NCBI RefSeq assembly: GCF_025370935.1
Contig: NC_133481.1
Span: 10,242,610-10,306,609 of the forward strand
DNA: 64,000 nucleotides
Source of the DNA: Choristoneura fumiferana
Lineage: Eukaryota; Arthropoda; Insecta; Lepidoptera; Tortricidae
Direction: 5' to 3'
Each line of letters begins with the position of its first letter. The stretch's first letter is position 1. Below, piece after piece: positions 22,481-34,260 of the stretch. The notes beneath the pieces were generated by a model. The model was not told the origin of the DNA and made no database searches. It saw only the letters and a program-made list of their open reading frames with translations. The position numbers and the translations under genes were made by a program.

Positions 22481-22607
22481 TTTACACGGTGCGAGAAATA
22501 TTGCGCTAGATGTTTTACATTGCCATGGTTGATAGGTCACTTTTAAAAGTACACTCCGCGGTCACGCAATGTAAGACGACTACACGACGTTTCTCACCCC
22601 ACGTAAA
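22481..22607. mobile_element. Imperfect foldback MITE
   Basis: TTTACACGGTGCGAGAAA...TTTTACATTGC faces TTTACGTGGGGTGAGAAA...CTTACATTGC in reverse. Arms of about 45 bp meet around a short CATGG-containing centre. Confidence 0.65.
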
Positions 22608-22910
22608 CAAAGTTTAATGCACACATATACAGTAGGTCGTATAAATCCTCGCAGAAGGCACAGTACCTGGGGGATCATCAATCCTCGTTAATAATTAACG
22701 TTGTCAAGTTGCGTACGTCACGCAGAGGGGGATGAGGGCCTACTGGATTAGGGTTATCATTTGGACTTACCGACGATCGAGGATCAAAGTTTGTTCCACT
22801 ATTTATTATTTTTTCGAGCCTGAAGTTGATGGTTTAAAAAAAACATGACCATGATGATAAAAAAAACCGCATGAGTTACTTTATTTAAAAAATATTATCA
22901 ACTAGCCGTT
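22608..22910. other. Low-copy stretch
   Basis: Nothing recognised. Confidence 0.4.
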
Positions 22911-23080
22911 ACCCGCGACTCCGTCCGCGCAGAATTCGTTATCCCGTGGGAACTATGCAATTTTCTGGATAAAAACTATCTGTATACCGAATTTCATCCA
23001 AATCGGTTCAGTGGTTTAGACGTGATGAAGTAACAAACAAACAGACTTTCAAACTTTCGCATTTATAAGTGGAATAATGG
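22911..23080 (+). mobile_element. Lep1-like element, near complete
   Basis: ACTAGCCGTTACCCGCGACT start, CCGTGGGAACTATGCAATTT, CCGAATTTCATCCAAATCGG, GTGATGAAGTAACAAACAAA and CTTTCGCATTTATAAG end. Same order of blocks as in 61200-61406 (reverse). Confidence 0.85.
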
Positions 23081-23300
23081 GATTCAATCGGCTTCGGTAT
23101 TAAAATAAGTTTAAAAAGTAAAACATTTAAAAAATTGACAATCTTTTGCAAATATGGGTAAAAAAATATTGAGATTTAATTTGTGAATTTTCTGACAGAT
23201 GAATCTACATTTAGATTTTAGGATAGTTTATTATTTAAATAGATGCCAGTGCTAAAGCTTGACATACGAAAGCTGAGCCTAACAAAATGGCAAACATCAA

Positions 23301-23722
23301 CCCCCTTATTCTGCTTTGTGAATAACGTTTAACACATAATGTCTCTCATCAAATAATCACCTTCAGTCTCTCACATCTTGGTATACTCTCTATATTTACA
23401 CTTGCAATACTTTAAACTAGTCTAAGATGTAAAACACTGTCAAAATGTACTATTGGAGGAGCGAGGTCTCCTGATACAGGTATTTTTTTACCTACTAGGA
23501 GGTCTCAACCGCTGCTTTTCTATAACTATTTTGTTATCTAAATAAACGATTTTTATTTTTTATTTTTATTTTTTATTCATAAAACTTAACAAGCCTATGT
23601 TAACTAACAAATGCTTTGTCCCTTTCTAACAAATACAAATGTCGAAGTGACAGATAAGGACAAACGAATTTTAGCGGCATTTTAACTAAAATAGGTTTGA
23701 TTGTCGTTTATGAATAAGGGGG
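23301..23722. mobile_element. MITE, CCCCCTTATTC ends, with nested retroposon tail
   Basis: CCCCCTTATTC at 23301 pairs with GAATAAGGGGG ending at 23722. The right part (from about 23575) is typical of this family. The middle (about 23440-23575) contains a pseudo-palindromic GAGGTCTCCTGATACAGG / CCTACTAGGAGGTCTC segment and a TTTTTATT-rich tail resembling a LINE 3' end, probably a later insertion. Confidence 0.6.
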
Positions 23723-24539
23723 TAAGTTTCTAATACAGCTCAAGTGTCTGTCTATTAACTGCCTATTATTATGTGCAGCATACACTCATGAAACTCAGTC
23801 TTCAATTAACATATACATCGCCGTATGGACACGACGATTCCCCTAAAAAGAAGCATTCTATGAACTCCTAAAGCAACAATAAAAATAATCAGTAAATACT
23901 GTTTCCGTCGTCGCTAAGTACGAGAACATTAACAATTCAAACACTTTCGTGAGCGATAAATTAACTCGCGCCGTACACTGGGTAAATCAAAATGGCGGCG
24001 TACGTAATACTTCAGCGCTGGGATGGCGCAAGTTAAGATATTAAATATAGATTTTGTATTATTTTAAAACAAGTAAAATATTCATCGTCAAAAATATGGG
24101 CCAGTTTTTATCGTTAGTATACAAATCAGCTGAGTTTGAATCAAACTTTAAAACTGACGTTTTACTAGAGCTGTGCGAGGACGCTGAACACCATAACGTG
24201 TTACTTATTTAGAAAACCCTTGAGCGTTCATAGAACATCGACAGTTTAGATCTAAAGTAAAGAAAAGACCTGCAAGAATCAATCTGTCAATCGAGCGCGG
24301 CTATGTACCTAATTCAACTTGCGCGATTTTGCTTGCGGGATTTAAACATGATTAACTAGTTTTACAGTAACATCCTTGACGGCATACGAGACAAAATAAA
24401 CCTTTGAAAGTTTAACTTTTTTTATTTTTCCTACATTATTATCGTGGTCACGTTTGCCGCATGCACCAGACACACAGTGGATGCCCACGCTGACTATCGG
24501 CTGGCACGCTGGCTAGACGCGTTTTTCAGCTACTGGCCA
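23723..24539. other. Low-copy stretch
   Basis: No gene recognised; ATGGCGGCGTACG-type CpG words at 23993-24006. Confidence 0.4.
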
Positions 24540-24692
24540 GACATACAATACAATACAAATATTCTTTATTGCACACCACAAATCAATACAAAAAAATTAC
24601 ACAACAACAATACAATTACTCAAGTGCTGACAGAGCGAGTTGGAAGTCCAGGGGAGAGGCCTTTGCCTAGCAGTGGGACATTACAGGCTAAT
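24540..24692. mobile_element. Two retroposon 3' ends, opposite strands
   Basis: 24544-24610 is the reverse complement of a TTTGTATTG-rich LINE tail with a GTGTGCAATAAAG signal. 24640-24690 is a forward RTE-like tail (AGGCCTTTGCCTAGCAGTGG GACATTACAGGC) without its GAT repeat. Confidence 0.6.
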
Positions 24693-26094
24693 TAAAAAAG
24701 AACATTATCAAACGATATTTTAAATGACAAAGAACTAGATAAGGAAGATCTATTTACATATCTACTTGATAACGACACATCAATAGTTATATCAAATATT
24801 CTACCAACCTTTACAATTTTTACCACGAAGAAAATCATACATTCCTTTGCTGCGTCAAGAATTCCACTATCCACCCGCTGTCGCTACCTCCTTCAAGTCA
24901 GTCCATCCCAACAGTTGACTGTTTCCCTTGGCTTCCTGCGGCCCACTTCCTGGAGACTTCGCAGCCTGTTGTTCGGCATGTGACTTCCACCGTATAAGAA
25001 CTCCTTTTTAACCAATCCTGAAATACGGCTTCGAAGAATTTCGGTTTTTAATCTTATCGTCATAGTTTCAAGCGCGTTTGTTTTGCGTCGATAATTTTAG
25101 TAATACTAATATTTAGTAGTATGCTGTGAACCTCACGAGTTTTTGAAATGGCTAAGTAAAATATGATATTTTGTAAGGTTTTTATACTGAACTGAATCGA
25201 CGAAATGATTTAAAGTTTGATTGTAAAAATTATAAATGGATCTCAAACAAAAGTTGCGAAATGCGATCTGTGGAGGAGACAGGCACACTGATAGCCCTTC
25301 TGAATTTTGATATGCAAAAGTCGATCCGGAAAGAGTTTTAAATACCAATGACAACAATTCCGATTAAAATTCCAATTTAATTTCCAAAAAACGCGAATTT
25401 TAGGTACATGTATAAAAAATATGAACGGTACGGTACGAAAATTGCAACCAACCCCTACGCCGTTTGACCTGCTCCTCAAGAATTCTCTATTTTAAATCAT
25501 CGCCCTTCTCAGCACTTCTCCATTTGCGAAATAGCCGGCCGCCTATTAAATGTCTATTTTTCACATTCAAAACGTTCGCGCCCCTAAAGGAACAGTTGAT
25601 TTTAAGGGGTTGCAAAAATTCTGGCCGTTTTGTTGAACGCAGTGTGATTTCTATAGTGGCTGTTTAAATAAATGACTTTTGAGCTTTGTGCCTACGTCAT
25701 TTTGGAAAACGTTAACGGAGGGTATTGGCTGAAGTCACGAATGTGAAAAAAAAAGGAATTAAAAAAATTGAAAGATCTTTAGATGTAGGTAGGAACTTTA
25801 TTAGTGAAAGTGTACCTAGACACCTCGTTATTTGAATTATCTACGTATCTTTTTGCTCTAATAAATTAATGTGAGAGCCAGACTGCAGCCCATGGGGTTA
25901 CTCCATTTATACACGCCATGGTTTAAAAGTTATTAAATTTCTTCAACCGTCTCCTGAAAATATTTATTAATTTAGCAATTTTTTATTTATTTTATAAATA
26001 CTGAATATACAGTGATTACTGATCTTAGGTACATAGGTTAATTCTTATAAGATTAAGAAAAGTTGCTGTTAATAGCCTTTTAATTACAAGCTTT
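24693..26094. other. Low-copy AT-rich stretch
   Basis: No gene or repeat recognised. 25440-25650 is somewhat richer in G+C and appears low-copy. Confidence 0.45.
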
Positions 26095-26350
26095 TATTTC
26101 GTTTCACCTGTCCCGTTGTCCGTCTGTCTGTCTGTAATCAAATCTTGCAAGTTAAATTCGATCAACTCCCAGTGTTAGTTATGTAAATTGCGTGACAATA
26201 CAATAATCTGATAGTGACATTCTGGTAGTCCGGCCAAGATCGCCTCCAGTCTCCACATGACGGAACTCTTCAACGGTTAATGGTATCGACTTGAAATTTG
26301 GTAAGCAAATGTAGTTTGGGTGACAATACAAGTACAGTCAGCAAAATTTT
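26095..26350 (-). repeat. Dispersed repeat C, antisense copy
   Basis: Close to 56735-56990: CACATGACGGAACTCTTCAA, CGACTTGAAATTTGGTAAGC, TGTAGTTTGGGTGACAATAC. The near-complete copies end in ...AGTACAGTCAGCAAAA, which defines one boundary of the family. Confidence 0.85.
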
Positions 26351-27368
26351 TTTTATTGAATATGAAATTTATACCAAAAACTTTCTTTAATTGATAAATA
26401 ACCGCTTTTATCCTACCGTGACAAGGTTGAATAGGTAAATGTTTTGCATTTCCAAAGGGTTTTTTTTTTTTGGTTTTACGTAAAGCGTAAGAAATACTGG
26501 CAGTTGCATCTGTATCTATTGTTATTTTTAATACACTCATTAGCGTTATATAGGGTGTGGTCTGTAATACGAGCAAAAAATTTAACATAAATCAAACTGA
26601 ACAACATCAGTTCAGCGACTTTTAAAAATAAGAATAAGAATAATTTATTCGCTATTCGCAAAAACTGTTTTACAGTACACAATTACAAGTTATGACAAAT
26701 ATAAATAAAAGCAAGCAATTAAATACTGCTATCAATGTCCGCCATCCTAAAACACAACTGACGTCGCCTGTCACGCTACGAACATCAAGCATTTTCTTTA
26801 CATTGCTTCTTTGAATAAACTTAAAAGTGTAATGAAAATTAAAAAACTATTAAATTTTAAAAGTTGCTGAACTAATGTTGTTTAGTTTGAGGAGTATGAT
26901 ATATGTTTTAATTATTTGCTCATATTACAGGCCACACCCGGTAGATGTGAAAGCAGTGTGCTACATCAATACGTTAAACACCCTAAGCAGCAGTGAGAGT
27001 AGATTGGCAACGATTCTGACGTGAATTATTCAAGATTGTAAACCAGAAAGGGTCAGAAAAGGTGAATCCACTTTAAACCACGCAAATTGCTCAGAAAAGG
27101 ATATTTAACTATGTGGAGCTCATAAAATTGTTTCCAAATCTATTTACAGACTATCTCTTTCTATAAAAATCGACGATAAATAATTGGTTCGCATCAATTC
27201 GGTCGGACGAATGCGGGCGATCCGTCGCCTGTTGATATCGACATACGCATTTGTTTCTATTAACACGCCCATTTTTTATGTGCTTAGTGATTGACAAATT
27301 CGAGTCGTGTTATGCTTGCTGGCGATAGAAGGTTCTGTGGAAAGATTTGGCTCCTGACACTCTACAAG
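26351..27368. other. Low-copy AT-rich stretch
   Basis: Nothing recognised. 27190-27300 is more GC-rich, with ACACGCCCA and TGATTGACA words that fit KLF and PBC-type sites; weak on its own. Confidence 0.4.
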
Positions 27369-27606
27369 GAAATGGGCGGGCTACATCTTTCAAAGAGCAG
27401 ATAAAAGTTGGGGGAGAAAAGTTCTCGAGTGGCGACCATGTGCCGAAAGACGAAGTGTTGGCAGGCCTTCCACTAGATGGGCTGAAGACATCGCGAGAGT
27501 TGCGGGCATCCGTATAGATACAAGTAGCGAGTTGTCGTTCATTGTGGTGTTTTAAGGGGGCGGCCTGTGTGCAGTGGAGTTCTTCCGGCTGATGATGATG
27601 ATCATG
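27369..27606 (+). pseudogene. LINE C-terminal relic with (GAT)n tail
   Basis: Reads VLEWRPCAERRSVGRPSTRW from 27421, then AEDIARVAG: the C-terminus of an RTE-like LINE. It continues into AGTGGAGTTCTTCCGGCTGA and a GAT microsatellite. Homologous to 54957-55190 and, at the tail, to 38223-38341. Frameshifted at its 5' side and lacking the RT. Confidence 0.8.
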
Positions 27607-28254
27607 ACCCTACAAGATTGATGAACGGAAAACCATATAATCTTATAAGGGTTCAGTTTTAGCCCATCAAAGTGCGGAACCCTAAAAATTACAGGAAAAA
27701 TAAAATCTGTTACTGCTGTTACTTGTGATTTTCCACATACCTAATTATATTTACCTTGACTCGCCAGCTTGCTTTGTTTATTAAACAGAAAACTAGTTAA
27801 CCACACAACTACTGCAATAAATTTGTAAAGTTGAACGATAAATATGCTCGTAAAGCACAAGCTAATCTATTGTCTAACACAACATTTATCTGAACATAAT
27901 GTAAACTCTGAGAGCTATTTATTTAATTAGCTTAACATTTTATGGTAATCAGAGGACAACGTAACCCGACTTTTTAAATGGCGCTTAAAAAATAAAAAAA
28001 CAACTAGAATTGGGTGTTTTATACGCACGCCATAGCACAATTAAGGTTGTTCATGGGTGGCACAGAATTAATTTAGGAAACTAAAAGGACAGCTACTGAT
28101 TGTTGCTCGATTATCGCTTTATCTGGCTCGGAAGGCTTGAAGCACCCTTTTAAAGCTATACCTACTTAAATAGGCGTAAATAAACGTTTGTGTTAGTAAA
28201 CTATAAATATGTTTCTGTTAGAAAAAAAAATCAAACAAGCTTTTTTGCTTACTG
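27607..28254. other. Low-copy stretch with end of GGGTTCCG family
   Basis: Around 27636-27690 AAGGGTTCAGTTTTAGCCCA then GTGCGGAACCCTAAAAA resembles the right terminus of the element at 30690-30990. The rest is featureless. Confidence 0.4.
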
Positions 28255-28400
28255 TACTTTTTGTTGACTATACTGGCCTTTTCATTCAACTTACATATGT
28301 TTACAAAATTTCAAGTCAATCAAACCACTGAAAGCAAGTCAAAGGAAACCTGCAAGATTTGACCCAAAAAACAACAACAACAACAAACAAGGTACCTGAG
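28255..28400 (+). repeat. Dispersed repeat C, partial
   Basis: AAAATTTCAAGTCAATC, CACTGAAAG and CCTGCAAGATTTGA in the family order; diverged. Confidence 0.6.
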
Positions 28401-28609
28401 TAAAATAAAATCTTGTAGGTAAATAGTGACGAATGCAGATTACGGTCATTGATTTGAAAGAAACATCTTTCTTCCATATCATAAATTAGAAAAGAATTTT
28501 CATAAGGGCAAATATAAACGAGTTGCATAACTTACTGACAAACAACGTATATCCTAAATCAATCAAATTTTTTTTTGTTATTAAATTAAAAACCCCCTTA
28601 TGAAAAAAT

Positions 28610-29240
28610 GTGAATGAAAGAATGTGTGTGAGAAAGGGGAAGTGGACTGTATGGACATTTGCGAAAAGCGACGAGAGGAAAGTAGGTATGGTGAAGGAAC
28701 GGGTCGGAAGCAAAATATTGCGTCTCGCGACAAAATAATAATCAAAATAAGTAAAGCACGCGAAAGAATGGCTACTGTAGAAAGCTCTCACCAGAGAACT
28801 CCTCGCCTGCTGTGGGGCAGGATCTTAGGGCGTCGGTAACGGGCACCGTCAGCTCAAAGTCTTCAGCTCCTCCGGAATCACTGTCAACTATTACCTCTGG
28901 TGTCGCACTTAGCCTTTAGATCCGCGCAGGGATGCAAGGAGTCTTCCGCAGCAGCACTGAGCTTACGTTAAATTTAAATTACAGTCGAAGGAAAGCTGGT
29001 AAAGTTCGGGCAGCGTAACGGCTGCTTACAATTCAAATTCTTAGCTGATATTAAAAAATAAGAAAAAATAAAGAATTGAATGGCTCTCCAGCTGACGAGT
29101 CAGCTGGTTTTACTGTCGAAAAAGTGGAGGGGTGCGGTTATTCGGATGTCGGTAGTTTTGATAATCCGGTGTGGCCACCGTTTATAAAAATATTAGGAGA
29201 TCGAGGCTCCTGACATCTGGCAATATGAACAGAAGGAAAT
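28610..29240. other. Unclassified low-AT block, possibly TE
   Basis: The plus frame 28624-28839 (MCEKGEVDCMDICEKRREES start) and a minus frame reading PEVIVDSDSGGAEDFELTVP (about 28907-28850) overlap. The minus peptide resembles the acidic N-terminus of some R1-like ORF1 proteins. A perfect 20-bp palindrome CCAGCTGACGAGTCAGCTGG lies at 29088-29107. I cannot decide which strand, if either, coded. Confidence 0.3.
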
Positions 29241-30539
29241 ATAGAAACATTCCCGTGCGGATTTCTTCTCAGTGAACCTGTAAGATACTCCCCTTAAAAA
29301 AGGTTTATTTAAGCTTAATTTAAAGTCCTAGCTCTTGTGATTTAGGATATACGTTGTTAGATTATAGTGATATCATCATATTATTATGATCCTCATTTCT
29401 AGTGCCAAAAGTTATAAACAAAGTTTCATTGATGTACATAATTATTTTGCCGCCAAAATATCCTATTTCTCTTGTGCTATGTACCAATTAGTTTGGTTAG
29501 ACGTAATATGCCGCTATTTTATTACAGGTACACACAAACATAAATATAATATTAACACACAGAAAAAACAATCCACGGCTGAAACTTGTAATTGCCCCAG
29601 TCAAAATTATGCTCCATATTCTCTTCGCTCGAATTGTCACCTCTGAACAGCGGGACCTATTAAATATTTGGGATCCTTAAAACTTTTTATCTCTTTCTAA
29701 AGTAAATTACCAAACTCAAACGACCACCGGCAGGTAATATTGCCGTTTATGAAAATCATAAATTTTACCTTTACAGCCTAATGTTTAGAGATACGTAAGT
29801 AAATGTTTGCAAGCCTATCAACAAATTTATGACTCAAAAAAACGTCTCGGCTAAACGGAGGAGATAAAGAAATTTGACGTTTTGATAAGTGTTTATGGAA
29901 TGTTTTATTACTATTTTATATGACTTGGGATACATTTCAGAGTAATATTTATACTGGTTAGATATTGGATCAATTAGACTAGTAATAGTCTGTGCCTAGG
30001 ATTACCTTTTGGGGATATCGGATAATTATGACGTTCACAAACAAGTAATCCCTGTGCCTACTGAAACACGCCGACTACGCTCAACTACGTTGCACTACTT
30101 TTAATTATTTTACAATTTCTAGGACATTTAAAATACAACAAACTGCTAAGTAATGTATTAAACTGCTTGCTTTTGATGTTTTTATCACATTACCTATAGG
30201 TATTCTACACAGTTTTTTTACACCTCAAAAAGCATTACAGTTTAGTCTTACTCATTCTGAGTTCCCCTATGAAGATCACTTTACTATAAAGACGGAACTG
30301 CCATAACGAGTTTACACATCCATTACATCGACTCACAAAAAAGGGAAACGTGAAGAGGTTTGTTTATCCGCGTCACTCGTTCCTTTGCTTTGAGATAAAA
30401 GCGTGCTTGTTCTAACGTGCTTTGAAGTAAAATTATTTTCGCGTGAGTTTCGTTCACAATTGGTATTTACACTTTGTTACTATACTAAATTTCAATAGAA
30501 TCTGACAATCTTCTAAACACCAGTGGCATAGCACCGTAT
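29241..30539. other. Low-copy AT-rich stretch
   Basis: No gene or repeat recognised. Confidence 0.5.
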
Positions 30540-30990
30540 GATTTGATTCCGACCCGTGCACGTATTGTCTAAAGCTCGCATTTCATGACATGCATGATCA
30601 AAGTCGCAAAATCACAAAAATCACATCGAATAAGAGTAAGGTTGGAAAACTTACACTTAAAAGTTGAATATTTCGCAAACAGATCACTGAATAGAAAAAT
30701 TGTCTCAGCAACCCCCAATGGATTTAAAAGACCTATCTAACGATACCCCACAATATAGGGTTAGTCGAGAAAAAAAAATCACCCCCACTTTACGTCTATA
30801 TATATGGGAGGTACCCTAAAAAAATTTTTTTTTACTTTTTTATTGTACCATATTGTCGGCGTGACTGATATATCAAATTACAGCTTTCTAGTACTACCGG
30901 TCTCTGAGCGTACCCGCAGACAGACAGACAGACAGACGGGCAGACATGGCGAAACTATAAGGGTTCCTAGTTGACTACGGAACCCTAAAA
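30540..30990 (+). mobile_element. 'GGGTTCCGTAG' repeat, right part
   Basis: Interior matches 12090-12225; then GTACCCGCAGACAGACAGAC with a CAGA microsatellite, AAGGGTTCCTAGTTGACTAC and the terminal CTACGGAACCCTA (30974-30986). The CAGA tract plus inverted ends is typical of this moth-wide family. Confidence 0.75.
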
Positions 30991-31680
30991 AGGAAAGGGA
31001 AGGTTACGCAGTTTTTATATAGATACAGTCCTTATTGATTTTCCTATTGCCGCTACTTTCTTAAGATAGGTACATGTACGTTATAATTATTATATATGTT
31101 GGACGTAAAGTTCATTTGTAACAGCGAGGGGCGTGAGAGCACTCACCGAGACGGACACGGTGCAATGCGCTCAAAAACTATACGATGATATTTTGGGGAA
31201 GCTTCTTAGTTCATATTGTCTGTTCACTTTTAAGTCTACCTATTGGCAGTTTGATTGGGTACTTATAAATTCTCGTATGTCAGAATTGAAAGAAGTTACT
31301 TTTAACTTTCATATCAGGGTGCTATACTTTTAAACATAAACAGGGTGTTATACTTTTGCACAAGCCAAGGAATTTGATGGTGTGTGTTAATTTTCGTTCG
31401 CACTACTTGTACTATTACTTATTCTGTGTTCGCACTAAACCGATCGTCGCATACAAAAATTCGGTGATCATAAACAGTGCAAAGAACAAGAGTCGGCCGC
31501 ATTTGACGGACGACATCGGCATTCGCATTCTAATAATAATAATAAATAATTCATTTATTTTCAAGAACAAAATAATATGGTCGTCACAATTATCTCATGT
31601 AGACGTAGCTGTGGTGCACACGTTAGCGGAGAAACAAGATAAATTGGATAGTGTAGTAGTTAATTGTATTTAATTTATTT
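30991..31680. other. Low-copy stretch
   Basis: The open frame 31356-31673 resembles nothing known; it includes an AAT microsatellite at about 31530-31550. Confidence 0.45.
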
Positions 31681-31842
31681 AAGCTACTGTTACACATGCT
31701 AGTTACTAGCACGAAAGCATGCTTCTATTGAGCAAATGCTACCTACTAGCATGTGTGTATAGGACACGTACTACGCTTAAGCATGCTTTTTTAGGTACTT
31801 CAGGTACTAGCATGCTAGTAACGAGCATGTGTAAAGCGGCCT
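31681..31842. mobile_element. 162-bp MITE, GCTAGTAAC-rich ends
   Basis: Left TACACATGCTAGTTACTAGC and right GCTAGTAACGAGCATGTGTA are inverted, and AAGCATGC/ACTAGCATG words are repeated inside. No coding capacity. Confidence 0.75.
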
Positions 31843-33466
31843 TCATGGACGTCAAGTCAAAAATTATAGACGTCAAGACTTTTATTTAGGTAGTAGGCAG
31901 CTGACTAAATGTATTTTTCTAGATCATACAACTCTATACAAACATAAGTGCATATAAAAATACATATATTAGGTTCTTGTAACCACATTACCATTGCAGT
32001 CACAAACCAAAATATCTTTTAACTCTGGTTCTACGCCCGCTATACGTATGAGCTCAGTTATTTAGTTTCAACTGGGGTTCAAGCTCGATTAGTTGACAAG
32101 CAGGGACGCTGTGTGATCAGCTGTGAAGTTGATTATTTTAATGTCTCCCCTGACGCCATTGCGTCCGGTAGGAAGAGGCATATTAATTCTCGTTCTGAAC
32201 CACTGGCCACGTGCTTAAAAAAGTTTGATAAAATTTTAACACAGCTGGTATCCCATCATACACTTGAATTCGCTTTACTTTTACACCTCGAAAGATGTAT
32301 TAAACAAGTATAGTCGACTTCTTATTAGTCGGATGCTTTTGTGAGTGATCACTGATCACGCGGCGTGGTTCAGTAAGTCATAGATTTTCCCAAAATACAC
32401 TTACTTACTTATTTATAAGTTTTACTAAATGTTTGATTTCTTATGCAAGCTGTTCACCGACTATTTCTTTTATTGATTATACTTGGATATAGTTATTATC
32501 GGAACTACATATACCCATGCCAAATTTTACCTCAATCGGATAGGTAGACAGATAAAAGTGAGTGAAACTCAATTTGTAAGATTTACCATAATGACCATAA
32601 TTAATAAAAATACAAGCTAAAATTTCAAGTTCAATAAAAGATAAATTTATATTTAAGAAGTGGCTTAAAACAAAACTATAGCGTATCTTAGCAAAGAGAC
32701 AAAAGAATAACGTTAACATTTAAAGAAAATATAGTTCCAGCATACATCTAATTTAGATAAGAGTTTTAGATAAACGGTACAAATCACTGCCGACAAAAAC
32801 GACGACTCTGCATAGCGTCTTTCAGATGCAAATAGCTGTATTAAATTTGCAATTTAAACCTCGATAACGCCTAACTTTGTGGTTTGTGTTATGAAAGACG
32901 AGCGTGACTCAATGCATACATACTTATACTTATAAATATACTATCCCTTACTGCGCGTTACCGGACACATTAAGTCGTTAATTATAATTATTACAATTCG
33001 TTTAAATCATCAACGCAATTTTTTTCTTCAAATCATTGATTAAAAATAAAATAATGGTTTGTTTTTGAAGTAGGTATATATCTGATTTCAACGTAAGGAC
33101 TCCGAATTTGTAGAATTTTACAAAACTGTGCTTAGAAGGAGACTTATGTTCGTCAATTGTGGAAAGTATACCTTAGTTTCGATAAATTCTTTGACTTCGT
33201 TTCACCTGCTAAGTTCCATCACCGTATTGAAAGTAGTTTCCATCAAACATCACCTCGATGTTACTCCACTGTACAGTTTAAGCGATCTTTCTATTACCGT
33301 TCTTTAAAAAAAATACAATGGCTATATATGTATAATGGTGGGCTGGCTGATAGTTTGAGATTTTCGAACATGCTACGACATTGGTGTCCTTAAAAGAAAA
33401 CTGTATCGTTCACTGTTACCGGCAATGCACCAGCAGCAGTCCTAATTATACTGTACGTACATTCTC
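31843..33466. other. Low-copy stretch with partial repeat C
   Basis: 32465-32600 retains the order of repeat C (TACCCATGCCAAATTTTACC, AATTTGTAAGATTTACC) in diverged form. Otherwise nothing recognised. Confidence 0.45.
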
Positions 33467-33530
33467 ATGGGCATCGGTGATCAGTTATTATCAGGTGAAC
33501 CGCAGGTCCCTCCGATGAAAAAAAAACCAT
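33467..33530 (+). mobile_element. CR1/Jockey-like LINE 3' tail remnant
   Basis: ATGGGCATCGGTGATCAGTT, TATCAGGTGAACCG and a poly-A run correspond to the tail of the LINE at 48674-48960. Confidence 0.55.
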
Positions 33531-33548
33531 AATATTAAGTGAAACTAA

Positions 33549-33689
33549 GGGGCTGTTTCACCATCCATTGATTAGTGTTAACTGACGGTTAAATGTGATG
33601 CCGTCTCTATTTATTTTGTTCGAATAGACGGAGACGGCATCACATTTAACCGTCAGTTAACACTAATCAATGGATGGTGAAACAGCCCA
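33549..33689. mobile_element. MITE, GGGGCTGTTTCACC ends (copy 1)
   Basis: An almost perfect hairpin with arms of about 60 bp beginning GGGGCTGTTTCACCATCCAT. Flanked by TAA on both sides (33546-33548 and 33690-33692). Two sister copies at 44411-44560 and 63779-63919 also have TTA/TAA duplications. A 3-bp TWA duplication and GG...CC ends point to PIF/Harbinger. Confidence 0.9.
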
Positions 33690-33989
33690 TAAATACAATG
33701 TGGCAATGAGTTTATAACCTAGACCCTGCGTCACCGTTGGCGACGCGTACAGCCCCGAGAGCCTTCAGACAATGAAGATATCCCTATTGTAATGGTCTAA
33801 ATAGGTTTTATGCCCTGTTGTAGGTGTATTTTTGTACATGCCCATGGCTAAAAGGAAATACCTTCAATGAAAGGAGCTAAGCTGTTTAGAAATTCACCCT
33901 GAAACGAGGTAATTTAACACAGAACGTTTAGTAAAGGTGTGTTGTTTTGATGCGGTGGGTGTGGGTTTTTTTTTAGCGGTATACGTACC

Positions 33990-34260
33990 TTAAACTTTGA
34001 ATTCTTCTTAATTTTTTTTATTTTTTGCAAAATTCGGCCAAGTGCGGTTAGGATACGCACACGAATGTTCCGTACCACGGTCGGTGCCGAAAAAAATACG
34101 TTTTTGTAACAAATAATTAATTTTAATTTTAATTTAATTTTATCTAAGAATTTTTGTGAAAATTTCAAATGTGTAACTGTTATGGATCATATAAAATACA
34201 GCCCGGTGATAAACAGACACACTGACGACGGATGGACAGTGAAGACTTAGATGGAGGCAA
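33990..34260 (+). repeat. Diverged 'GGCCAAGTGCG/GTTCCGTA' repeat
   Basis: TTCGGCCAAGTGCGGTTAGG, ATGTTCCGTACCAC, then GATAAACAGACACACTGACG: the block order of the GGGTTCCGTAG family, strongly eroded. Confidence 0.5.
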
